Source: Enterococcus hulanensis (lineage in GTDB: Bacteria; Bacillota; Bacilli; Lactobacillales; Enterococcaceae). From it: a stretch of DNA of 64,000 bases. Positions 33,625-40,970 of the stretch are shown here, piece by piece. The stretch spans positions 62,001 through 126,000 of the forward strand of contig NZ_BJED01000011.1 of the NCBI RefSeq assembly GCF_005405485.1, written 5' to 3'. A program made the position numbers and the translations under genes. Under the pieces are notes generated by a model. The model searched no databases, had not been told where the DNA came from, and saw nothing but the letters and a program-made list of their open reading frames with translations. The number at the start of each line of letters is the position of its first letter. Positions within the stretch are counted from its first letter, which is position 1.

Positions 33625-34717
33625 CAGTTGCTCCTCCCTTCTTTCGATAAAGTAGGTAGATGAGATTAGTTAACGTCAACGCAAGTAAAATACCGCCAAT
33701 CACTTTATACAGCTTCGGCAGTAACAACTTGTAAGCAGCATCCTCATTGATTTGATTTGCCTGTTTATCGCTGATCGTAAACTCTTTTTCCCATTCCCAA
33801 GTCTCTTTTCTATCCGTCGCAGTTGCTTGGATCACATATTTCCCTGCTTTGAGATCTTCTAATCCTAAATAGGTCAAATAATCAAATGAACTATTTGGTG
33901 CCAGCTTCATTCCTGTCAACGCATTGGTCGCCAATGGTTCCTTTTCCCCTTTAGGAAAAACCTTCGTACTAATAGAAACATTCTCAAGCACAGCCGGTTC
34001 TGGATTTTGAACCTTCATGGCAATAGTTTTTTGTCCATTTTGCAAACGTGCTTTGACCGATAAATAATTTATTTGTCCGCCTTCATTGTAAGGTCGCAAA
34101 TCTTCACTGGTCATAATGGCGATCTTATACCCATACGTATTCTTAACGCCCTTTTCATCTTTTTGAACACCCGCAGACTGGAAAACAACAGCACCTAATC
34201 GTATCCCTTGATAAGATTCTTTTGGCGGATGCACACGAAGTTCCACGGTTTTCTCTTCAAAATTCTTAACGGTCACTTCCTTTGTTCCGATTGAAACAAA
34301 ATCCGTCAAAGGTTGCTTCATACTCGAATCTAATTGCACATTTTTTTGACCATAATCAATCTGCCCCATAATATTAGTAACGGCATTGTTTATATGAATC
34401 TTTACCTTACTAGGTTCTTTTCGTTTACTAATGACTTTTACTTTCAATACCTGTTCCTCTGATGATTGCGTATGAACATAAAAGAAAGAAAAATCCTTAT
34501 TGATTTGATTCTCTGATTGCATACTTTCAACTGTAAATCCAGTTTTTTCTGCTAACTCCGAGGCTTTTTTACTTGCTTCATTGGCTGATCCTGATGAATC
34601 CTTCTGATCCGCAAAGGATACAGAGGGAAAACAAAGAATCAGTCCGATACCTAACATAATAATACGTAATAATCTTGATTGACACTCTCTCTTCACGTTC
34701 TGTCTGTCCTCCATCAA
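33617..34717 (-). CDS. First DUF916/DUF3324 protein (right cassette)
   Basis: A 366-residue protein with signal peptide (about 18-36), DUF916 (start FTVESMQSENQINKD, with VHPPKESYQG), DUF3324 and a C-terminal membrane helix at about 338-358. It resembles the 24894 product closely, including WEWEKEFTISDKQANQINEDAAYK against WDWEEEFEITANQAEKLNKDAIFK. It is expected to hold WxL proteins at the wall. An intra-operon terminator separates it from the small WxL gene. Confidence 0.92.
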   Translation of the reverse strand: MMEDRQNVKRECQSRLLRIIMLGIGLILCFPSVSFADQKDSSGSANEASKKASELAEKTGFTVESMQSENQINKDFSFFYVHTQSSEEQVLKVKVISKRKEPSKVKIHINNAVTNIMGQIDYGQKNVQLDSSMKQPLTDFVSIGTKEVTVKNFEEKTVELRVHPPKESYQGIRLGAVVFQSAGVQKDEKGVKNTYGYKIAIMTSEDLRPYNEGGQINYLSVKARLQNGQKTIAMKVQNPEPAVLENVSISTKVFPKGEKEPLATNALTGMKLAPNSSFDYLTYLGLEDLKAGKYVIQATATDRKETWEWEKEFTISDKQANQINEDAAYKLLLPKLYKVIGGILLALTLTNLIYLLYRKKGGATVE

Positions 34718-34721
34718 AGTG

Positions 34722-34755
34722 AAAAGGGAATGGGAATCCTTCCCACTCCCTTTTT
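34722..34755 (-). terminator. Intra-operon terminator behind the small WxL gene (right)
   Basis: GGGAATGGGA pairs with TCCCACTCCC, with TTTT on the minus strand side. Same position as the hairpin at 25955. Confidence 0.7.
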
Positions 34756-34790
34756 GCTGCTATTTGTTGAGCCTTTTCATAGGAATAATC

Positions 34791-35483
34791 TTAGATCGTA
34801 TCGTCTAATGACCAGTCAACAGTTCCAACATATTGTTTGCCTTCTTGAGAAGTATTTGCAGGAATAACTAATGAAATGTTATTCAATTCAGTTGCATACT
34901 TCCCATCAATAGTTGTTGGTAAAGCTTCCATTACTTTTACTGTTGTGGTGCCATCTGCTGGCAAAGTCACATTGGCAGTAACAGCAGCTGTATGTCCCCC
35001 TGGCAATGCATTGTCAATTGCACCAACTGATTCTGGTGCTTCAGTATCTGTTCCACTGACACTATTGTAATTTTTTAATTGGTTACCTGAAAAAGTATAT
35101 TGTGCACCAGTTAAAGTAGAGCCACCATCTACTAAGGTAGAAGCTTGAGCAGTTAATTCCCATGCATTCGGTACTTGAGTAGTACCATTTGCAACACGCT
35201 GATCACGAACTACTACATATTTAGTTGCACCGTTCGTCGCAGCATAAGTTTTTGCAGCAGTTGTATTCGCATTACTGTTACCAAATTCAAATGCTCTAGG
35301 AACCCAAACCAAATCTAAATCGCCGCCGCTTGGAGTAGTTGGTGGAATGTGTCCGCTAAAACCAACGCTACCTCCGGTTGAACCTCCAGCTACAGGTGCA
35401 GCTGATGCAGGAACTGCATGTAACAATAGTCCTCCCATCATTGCTGTTCCCAATAGTGCTGATGCTAATTTTTTCTTATTCAT
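34791..35483 (-). CDS. Small WxL-domain surface protein (right cassette)
   Basis: A 230-residue secreted WxL protein: signal peptide to ASA at about 29, Gly-rich start, then the WxL domain with NAWELTAQA and VDWSLDDTI. It is first in the right operon and has AAGGAGAGAAAGAG before its ATG, nearly the same leader as the left copy, although the proteins share little beyond domain landmarks. Confidence 0.93.
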   Translation of the reverse strand: MNKKKLASALLGTAMMGGLLLHAVPASAAPVAGGSTGGSVGFSGHIPPTTPSGGDLDLVWVPRAFEFGNSNANTTAAKTYAATNGATKYVVVRDQRVANGTTQVPNAWELTAQASTLVDGGSTLTGAQYTFSGNQLKNYNSVSGTDTEAPESVGAIDNALPGGHTAAVTANVTLPADGTTTVKVMEALPTTIDGKYATELNNISLVIPANTSQEGKQYVGTVDWSLDDTI

Positions 35484-35519
35484 CTCTTTCTCTCCTTAAT
35501 ATAATTTAATTTTTTATAT

Positions 35520-35550
35520 CTATAATGTACAAAAATGGTACATTTGATAT
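35520..35550 (-). promoter_or_regulatory. Spaced TGTAC repeats upstream of the right small WxL gene
   Basis: Minus strand AATATCAAATGTAC-CATTTT-TGTACATT; the two TGTAC copies are eleven bases apart, against nine in the left cassette. It lies about 45 bases before the ATG. Confidence 0.6.
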
Positions 35551-35663
35551 TGGGATAAGTAGAACTTTTTTTGTTAAGTTAGGATTACTTTTTTTTCGAG
35601 TTTTATCCAAAACTATGAATCCTCATAAAAAAACGATGAAACCGCCCCTCACAGCCCCCACAC

Positions 35664-35679
35664 TGACGGCAAATGACGG
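35664..35679 (+). repeat. TGACGG pair, 3' side of integrase 2
   Basis: TGACGG at 35664 and 35674, ten bases apart, 171 bases after the integrase stop. Confidence 0.7.
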
Positions 35680-35773
35680 CGCATAAAGTGTCTGTGAATT
35701 TTAGCTTCAAATTTCGTCGATTCTTTTATTTAATTTTTTAAGAAATATACGGATTGAAGGAACAATTCATTTT

Positions 35774-35787
35774 TGTAAGCGCTTCCT
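35774..35787. promoter_or_regulatory. cre-like site TGTAAGCGCTTCCT
   Basis: Close to the CcpA consensus; lies between integrase 2 and the right small WxL gene, as in the left cassette. Confidence 0.5.
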
Positions 35788-35849
35788 TGGAGTGAGAAAA
35801 AAAGGGGGGCAGAATTTTGGGGTTGAAAAATTTTTTAATTATTTATACT

Positions 35850-36965
35850 TTATTTTCGCGAACTCAGGGCGGTTTCCATCTGATAAATGACTTTTATTCG
35901 CTGTTCCATCATAGAATCGGCATAGGTATCCAAGGTTAATTGCGTAGAGCGGTGCCCCATCATATCGCTGACGGACTTAATATCGCTTTGTTCTTCTAAG
36001 CAGCGAGTCGCAAAGGTGTGACGTAATTGATGGAAGTGGATGTCCTCTAGTCCGCATTGTTTTCGTAACTGATGGAAATGATAAGTTAATAATCGCGGTT
36101 CGACTGGATGCCCTTTTATGGAGAAGACATGGTCTCCTTTGGCTTTGCGGCTATAGCTGAGTAACTGTTTTTTCAAGGGGCGACCGATTGGGACAGAGCG
36201 TGTACCCGATTCTGTTTTTGTCGTGCCAAGATTCAATTGAGTTTTCTGTCCATCGATTGCTAGAGCGACACGTTGATACGTTTGATTAACTGTGATGATA
36301 TCGCGTTTAAAGTCTATATCGGTCCATTTCAATGCGGCGATCTCCCCTATTCTTAGTCCTGTATGCAAGGCTAAGTAGGTTGGTAACCCTGTGTGATTCT
36401 TTCTGGATAAGGCAGCTTTCTCTAGGTCTTTTTGTTCATCCCACGTTAAGGCGCGAATGGGTTTCTTTCGCTTTTTTGGCAGTTTTAAGAATCGAAACGG
36501 ATTTTCTTTTAGGTACTCTTGTTTTTGGGCTTCGTATAGGCATTGATTGGCGACGCCTAGAATGACTTGCATCGTTGATACTTCCAGCCCTTTTTCTGTC
36601 CATTGATTGATAAGGTATTTCCCATTTTCCAGCTTTAGTTCGTTAAGATCGTATTCTCCGATATAAGGAAAGACGTATTTCGTCAACTTATAATAGTAAG
36701 AAGTGTAAGTCGCTGGCTTTATTCCTTGTTGAATTTCATTCAGCCATTGGTGCCCCCACTCTTCAAATGGGATACAGACACTGCCATACAGTTCTTGTCG
36801 AGTATTGTAGTAAGCTTTTTTTGAGTACAACTGACTTCTTACGTCACTGAGGGTTTTTCCATAGATATAGCCATATTTAATTCGTCCATTGGGTTTGTAT
36901 CCTTTTTTATAGCGTCCTTCCCAACGTCCATCTTTTCTTTTATAAATATTTTCGCCTCTTCGCAT
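35850..36965 (-). CDS. Tyrosine integrase of the right WxL cassette
   Basis: A 371-residue homolog of the 27047 integrase with the same domains and intact catalytic residues: Arg in TGLRIGE, Lys in GTTKTES, HQLRHTF, His in MGHRS and Tyr in DTYADS. An open frame continues to 37004, but AAGGAG six bases before the ATG at 36965 and alignment with the other integrase (both begin MRRGENIYKRK) fix the start. It leads the right WxL operon. Confidence 0.93.
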   Translation of the reverse strand: MRRGENIYKRKDGRWEGRYKKGYKPNGRIKYGYIYGKTLSDVRSQLYSKKAYYNTRQELYGSVCIPFEEWGHQWLNEIQQGIKPATYTSYYYKLTKYVFPYIGEYDLNELKLENGKYLINQWTEKGLEVSTMQVILGVANQCLYEAQKQEYLKENPFRFLKLPKKRKKPIRALTWDEQKDLEKAALSRKNHTGLPTYLALHTGLRIGEIAALKWTDIDFKRDIITVNQTYQRVALAIDGQKTQLNLGTTKTESGTRSVPIGRPLKKQLLSYSRKAKGDHVFSIKGHPVEPRLLTYHFHQLRKQCGLEDIHFHQLRHTFATRCLEEQSDIKSVSDMMGHRSTQLTLDTYADSMMEQRIKVIYQMETALSSRK

Positions 36966-36993
36966 AATTCGCTCCTTATTTTCCTTCTTATTT

Positions 36994-37011
36994 TGACGGC
37001 TCAATTGACGG
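36994..37011 (+). repeat. TGACGG pair in the integrase 2 leader
   Basis: TGACGG at 36994 and 37006, twelve bases apart, 29-46 bases upstream of the chosen ATG. Confidence 0.7.
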
Positions 37012-37122
37012 TCAATAACTAGATATTTTCTTCCGTTTGTCTTACTTCTAACTGAGTTTTATCGAAAATTTTAATTACGAAACGTTAAATTTATTCTTTT
37101 AAGGTGATTTTATCGAAATATA

Positions 37123-37151
37123 TTGATTATTCTTATCCTATATTCTATAAT
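37123..37151 (+). promoter_or_regulatory. Promoter of candidate ncRNA 2
   Basis: TTGATT, 17 bases, TATAAT on the plus strand; matches the promoter at 28312. Confidence 0.7.
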
Positions 37152-37157
37152 AAAATC

Positions 37158-37326
37158 AAATCAGTTCGATTTTTTGTTAATTAAGAACGAGTTATAAAAG
37201 AATAATGTTCATAGTTTTGGATAAACTACGAAAAAAATTATATGGAAATAATAATTTAGTCAAACAATACCCCTTACATAAGAAAAAGGCGTCCACTCAG
37301 ATTTTAATGAGTGGACGCCTTTTTTC
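37158..37326 (+). ncRNA. Candidate noncoding RNA 2 (~169 nt)
   Basis: Counterpart of the unit at 28347: same divergent placement ahead of an integrase, same promoter spacing and almost the same length to the terminator. An open frame from 37205 runs straight through the terminator and has no equivalent in copy 1, so I treat it as chance. From the terminator to 37522 there is only AT-rich leader of the next gene. Confidence 0.6.
37283..37326. terminator. Strong bidirectional terminator of ncRNA 2
   Basis: AAAAA-GGCGTCCACTC-10-GAGTGGACGCC-T7. No minus-strand gene enters from the right, so it most likely serves the plus-strand transcript. Confidence 0.9.
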
Positions 37327-37522
37327 TACGCTGAATAATGTCATTTTAGTTATAAAAACGAACGTGCTTCTCCTTTTTTTGCTTTCTAATTAATAACAAA
37401 ATTATTAGCGATTTTCGATTTTCTTTATTGGACTGTTGAAATTTTCGAAATTCTTAAATTGATTTTTGTCGTATCATTTATTTAGAAAAATTAAATAATA
37501 ATCGTTATTAGGAGGAGTTACT

Positions 37523-38248
37523 ATGGATGAAATGAATCAACAAGAAGCTTTAAACGACAGACAGTGGTCACAATTATGGGAGCGCTATCTTGAGGAGGCG
37601 ATCGTATTCGATCCGCTGACTGTTCATGAGATCAACTGTATTGTTCCCATTCCAGATAGAGCAGGTGTCTTGATCTTCACGGATACAGAGATCCATTTCA
37701 GCAACATCAACGCGGTGAAAACCTTGCATCTCTTTTCTTCGGCACACTCATTTTCTGATTATGAAGTCTTATCTATTTGTCTAAAGAAGCTGGGGCATTT
37801 CGGAAAATATAAGATGCCTTGGGCCTGTTCGTTCTTCACCTTATTTCCACTTGAGGGAAAAGACCAGACAATCTGGCTCAACCCTATCAAGCTTTCCAAC
37901 GTCTTTAAGGTGGATGAGCAATTCTTCGCAGAACTGACAAATGGACTCTGTCTGGTTCTGCCACTCCACTACCGCCGCTTCATTGAACGGGCGGAGATCG
38001 CTTGTCTAGTCTTGGCAACGATTCGTCGCGGCGTGTTTCATTATGCGATTAAGGGAGACGAGCCATTAGATTTTCTCTATTTTCCGGACACTCCTTTTGC
38101 AAGGTTACTAAGGAAACGCCCTTGTTTGAAAATGTTCCAGACCCCGATTGGAGAGATCAATCGCCTGTACCAGCAGACCTACTCTCTTTATCATTGTGAA
38201 CCCTTGATGGATGATCCAGAGGACAGCGATCATATTGATTGGCTGTGA
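37523..38248 (+). CDS. ComK-like competence regulator family protein (tentative)
   Basis: A 241-residue soluble protein. The middle region has the order of the ComK family: a Cys/Gly region (LSICLKKLGHFGKYKMPW), an aromatic IWL segment (QTIWLNPIKLSNVF), then ELTNGLCLVLPLHYRRFIERAE, which resembles the TNGQSVEVPVSYGSF part of Bacillus ComK. If right, it would bind DNA and activate competence genes. Similarity is weak by eye, and its C-terminal 60 residues are extra. AGGAGG precedes the ATG and a strong terminator follows. A profile search would settle the family. Confidence 0.5.
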   Translation: MDEMNQQEALNDRQWSQLWERYLEEAIVFDPLTVHEINCIVPIPDRAGVLIFTDTEIHFSNINAVKTLHLFSSAHSFSDYEVLSICLKKLGHFGKYKMPWACSFFTLFPLEGKDQTIWLNPIKLSNVFKVDEQFFAELTNGLCLVLPLHYRRFIERAEIACLVLATIRRGVFHYAIKGDEPLDFLYFPDTPFARLLRKRPCLKMFQTPIGEINRLYQQTYSLYHCEPLMDDPEDSDHIDWL

Positions 38249-38253
38249 GTTTA

Positions 38254-38293
38254 ATAGCCGAGCACTTGATTACTAAGTGCTCGGCTATTTTTT
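38254..38293 (+). terminator. Terminator of the ComK-like gene
   Basis: ATAGCCGAGCACTT pairs with AAGTGCTCGGCTAT, then T6; fourteen perfect pairs. Confidence 0.9.
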
Positions 38294-38374
38294 GCCTACT
38301 TTTTTGTCTAAATTCAGAAAAACTTTCTATTATAATCCAAGTCAATTTTTTTCGCAAATCGCAAATTGACCCCG

Positions 38375-38446
38375 GCACCCCCAATTTGACTCGTTTTGGG
38401 GCAATTTTGCCTATTTTCGGTCTAAAAGCGGTCAAATTGGGGGTGC
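38375..38446. repeat. Large inverted repeat upstream of the DUF1659 gene
   Basis: Arms GCACCCCCAATTTGAC (38375-38390) and GTCAAATTGGGGGTGC (38431-38446) are perfect over 16 bases; the 40-base loop carries its own small hairpin GGCAA-TT-TTGCC. No T run follows. It lies about 90 bases before the DUF1659 start and could be a leader structure or operator. Confidence 0.65.
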
Positions 38447-38534
38447 TGGTGCCAAATTCAAATTCGCATTCTTTTTTGAAATCCTTTATCTTTTAGTCAC
38501 CGGCCGGAACAAAAGAAAATGTGGAGGAAAACGT

Positions 38535-38741
38535 ATGATTCAAAAACTCAGCAACAAATTAAAAGTCCAGATCGATACACCCAACGAGGAGAAATTACAG
38601 AATATCAATTTTCAACATGTCGTTGATCAACCAGATGAACATGCGGTATTGAAGCTCGGGGAGATCATGACCACCTTATCACCAGAAGGCAGCACTCTGG
38701 ATGGCGTTTTATTAACCAGTCAAACACGTTATACAAAGTAA
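38535..38741 (+). CDS. DUF1659-family small protein
   Basis: A 68-residue protein of DUF1659 type, with LKVQIDTPNEEKLQNINFQHV at the start and ...LTSQTRYTK at the end. Function is unknown. It has TGGAGG before its ATG and is followed within 40 bases by a DUF2922 gene; the two families commonly occur as a pair in Firmicutes. Confidence 0.75.
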   Translation: MIQKLSNKLKVQIDTPNEEKLQNINFQHVVDQPDEHAVLKLGEIMTTLSPEGSTLDGVLLTSQTRYTK

Positions 38742-38779
38742 GTGATTAGAGCGAACAAAAAAATGATGGAGGAAAACAG

Positions 38780-38992
38780 ATGTTAAAGCTAGTCGCAAAT
38801 TTTAAAACCAGCGGAGGTAACAGTCAGACTTGGAGCCTTCCAAATCCAGATACGACCAATACACCTGCTGAACTTAAAGGGCTGCTAGACCAAATCGGTC
38901 CGCTAGAGTTATTCAGTAAAGACGGTAATAATCTCTACGACACCGCAGAAAGCGCGAGTTTCGTAGAAATCAATGAAACGATTCTTTTTTAA
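38780..38992 (+). CDS. DUF2922-family small protein
   Basis: A 70-residue protein with the DUF2922 pattern: a leading beta strand LKLVANFKTSGG, the segment WSLPNPDTTNTPAELKGLLDQI and an ending with E-x-x-FVEINETILF. Function unknown. It pairs with DUF1659 upstream. A GC hairpin (GGGCGG/CCGCCC at about 39008-39032) lies after it. Confidence 0.75.
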   Translation: MLKLVANFKTSGGNSQTWSLPNPDTTNTPAELKGLLDQIGPLELFSKDGNNLYDTAESASFVEINETILF

Positions 38993-39116
38993 TCGTTGAA
39001 GAATTAGAGGGCGGTGATTATCTGCCGCCCTCACTTATACATAGATCCGAGGATTGATTTATCCCAGAAGACTTGCGCAAGCTTTCTGGAACTATACAAA
39101 AAAAGGAGAATATATT

Positions 39117-39509
39117 ATGAATGAACAACCATTTACATCTAAACAGCTCTTTAGCTTAAAGAAGAATACCCTTGAAAAACGCATCGACTCGTATTTCAGA
39201 ATCTCTGGTGATACGGATAGTACCGTGCAATATCTGATGGCACTCAATATCCGCGAGCGCTTAGGAGATAGCGAGTTTCATTTGATCTTACAGGAGCTGG
39301 TACAGTATCTATTTACCCAGCGAAAAGTAACTAAGATCGTCAAAAAATTCTTTTTCTATTTCAAGGACTACTTCTCATCAAAGGAATGGAAATACTTGAA
39401 CCTGCGGGTCTTCCCTGTCCGCCAATATGCCGAAAAAGCGATCAACGCTGTGCGCAGCCGCTTTTCTATCAGTAACCTATTTGGTGATCAAGAAGCACAA
39501 GTTGAATGA
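39117..39509 (+). CDS. Helical protein of unknown function in the DUF2922 cluster
   Basis: A 130-residue basic, helix-rich protein with KIVKKFFFYFKDYFSSKEW in its second half. The open frame starts at 39054, but AAAAAGGAG before the ATG at 39117 fixes the start. No family recognised. It lies between two DUF2922 genes in the same orientation and probably in one transcript. Confidence 0.65.
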   Translation: MNEQPFTSKQLFSLKKNTLEKRIDSYFRISGDTDSTVQYLMALNIRERLGDSEFHLILQELVQYLFTQRKVTKIVKKFFFYFKDYFSSKEWKYLNLRVFPVRQYAEKAINAVRSRFSISNLFGDQEAQVE

Positions 39510-39546
39510 ATCGATTCTTAAAAAAAGAAAGAAAGGAAGGAAAACT

Positions 39547-40146
39547 ATGTACGCTGTAAAAACGATCAAAACCAAAAAATTAGTCTCAACTTTTTATAAA
39601 AGCAACGGTAAGAAGCACAACCTAACCGTCAAAAATCCGACAGTCGATAAATCTGCCGAAGAAATTCGCGAAGCTTTGGAATTATTAACGACCTTGGATA
39701 TTTTTGAAGAAGAAGACGGTGTGAAGACCTATGCGGAGGTCGATACCTGCAAATATGTCGAGACCGTTAAATATATCCAGTTTGACAAGGAGCATCCTGT
39801 CGAAGCTGCCGAACCGTTTGTTGCACCGAAACCAATTGAAGTCCCTGCTGTCACTTGTTCAAAACCGACGTATGAAAAATACGTGGATTTAGCCTGCCCG
39901 CCTGCCTTGGAGAAGTTATCGAAAGAGAACTTAGAGCCTAATTTTGACGCAGTTAGATTACCAGAAATGGCACCGATCACTGATTCTCCTGAATCAACTG
40001 TATCTCAGCCGCCAAAAGCGGAGACTGAGGAAGTTTCATTGTCACAGGAGCCGACCCCTTCGCCAAACAACAATGACGGGCTTCTCAAACGAAAGCTGTC
40101 CCGGCTTTGGCGCAGAAAAAGTAAAAACACCGGCGATTCTTCATGA
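39547..40146 (+). CDS. DUF2922-domain protein with long Pro-rich tail
   Basis: A 199-residue protein. Residues 1-75 are a DUF2922-like domain (TKKLVSTFYKSNGKKHNLTVKN, then EIREALELLTTLDIFEE), the rest a low-complexity region rich in Pro, Glu and Ser that ends in a basic patch KRKLSRLWRRKSK. The frame is open from 39427, but AAGGAAGG just before ATG 39547 and the domain boundary decide the start. The tail is unusual for this small family and could mediate binding to membrane or nucleic acid. Confidence 0.7.
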   Translation: MYAVKTIKTKKLVSTFYKSNGKKHNLTVKNPTVDKSAEEIREALELLTTLDIFEEEDGVKTYAEVDTCKYVETVKYIQFDKEHPVEAAEPFVAPKPIEVPAVTCSKPTYEKYVDLACPPALEKLSKENLEPNFDAVRLPEMAPITDSPESTVSQPPKAETEEVSLSQEPTPSPNNNDGLLKRKLSRLWRRKSKNTGDSS

Positions 40147-40463
40147 AGGTCAGAATAAATAAGCAGCCGCCCCTCGCTTACGCTGTCACCCTCTCATTCC
40201 GGAAAAAGAGGTGCTGCAAGTTAAGTGAGCGGGTGTGCTCTGGGACATTTGGACGATAATTCCTGTCGATAAATTATCAGCCAGTATACGGATTTTTTGA
40301 TCTTATGGATAAGAAAAAGCCGCAGCAAGCTGCGACTCAGACTGAAGACAAAGTCAATTTAGAGGAACGGTTTTGAATGTGAACTTATAATAATTCATTA
40401 CGGTTCTTTTTCATTCCGAAATGATATAATTTAGTAAAATCAGAATTTATGGAGGAAATACAT
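40147..40463. other. Structured intergenic region with repeated short hairpin
   Basis: No gene is seen in these 317 bases. At 40165-40245 several complementary stretches (for example CGCTTA/TAAGTG and a CACC-TCT/AGA-GGTG pair) can fold. The hairpin CGCAGC-AA-GCTGCG within GCCGCAGCAAGCTGCGACT occurs at about 40319-40337 and again at 40950-40968, on both sides of the next gene; the second copy may end the acetyltransferase transcript. Confidence 0.45.
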
Positions 40464-40832
40464 GTGATTAAGGAAACTGTATTTAAGTTTATTGAAGCAA
40501 TTAATAGTCAGAACTTATCCCTAATAAATGAAATGATGGCAAATGATTTTTATTTTATTGATACTTATGGACACTACGAAAATAAAGATCATATGAAAAG
40601 TGGTTGGAAAGGCTATTTCGAATGGTTTCCTGATTATTGCATAACGATTGATGATTATATAGCTAATGAAGAATTCGCAATGGTTATAGGAAAAGCAAGT
40701 GGTTCGTATTTAGAAAAAGAGGATAAACATTGGGAAATTCCAGCTGCTTGGAAAGTCGTAGTTTCCGGACAGCAAATAAGAATATGGCAAGTTTTTTGTG
40801 ATTCCAAAAAGCAACTGGATTCGATGAACTAA
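40464..40832 (+). CDS. NTF2/SnoaL-like protein
   Basis: A 122-residue protein of the nuclear transport factor 2/SnoaL-like fold: helix VFKFIEAINSQNLSLINEMMANDFYFID, strand-turn region GWKGYFEWFPDYCITIDDYIA and ending KQLDSMN. Members include small enzymes and binding proteins; the role is unknown. The frame has an ATG at 40449, but GGAGG at 40451-40455 lies inside it and sits eight bases before GTG 40464, which I take as the start. The AT-rich composition differs from its neighbours. Confidence 0.75.
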   Translation: MIKETVFKFIEAINSQNLSLINEMMANDFYFIDTYGHYENKDHMKSGWKGYFEWFPDYCITIDDYIANEEFAMVIGKASGSYLEKEDKHWEIPAAWKVVVSGQQIRIWQVFCDSKKQLDSMN

Positions 40833-40970
40833 ATTCATATTTAAAGGTCAAAGAACAAAGCTCCAGATAAATGTTTAGTTAGGAAATTGTATATTATACA
40901 AAAAATGTATGAATAAAATGAAATGAAGTACTTTGTCTACACTCTGAGCCGCAGCAAGCTGCGACTTGAA

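Noticed and set aside
20283-37011. Complete prophage or integrative conjugative element
   Set aside because: Two integrases are present, but no excisionase, relaxase, replication, capsid or transfer genes lie between or beside them.
37205-37393. 62-codon plus-strand frame in ncRNA 2
   Set aside because: It reads through a strong terminator, has no ribosome site and no counterpart in ncRNA 1.
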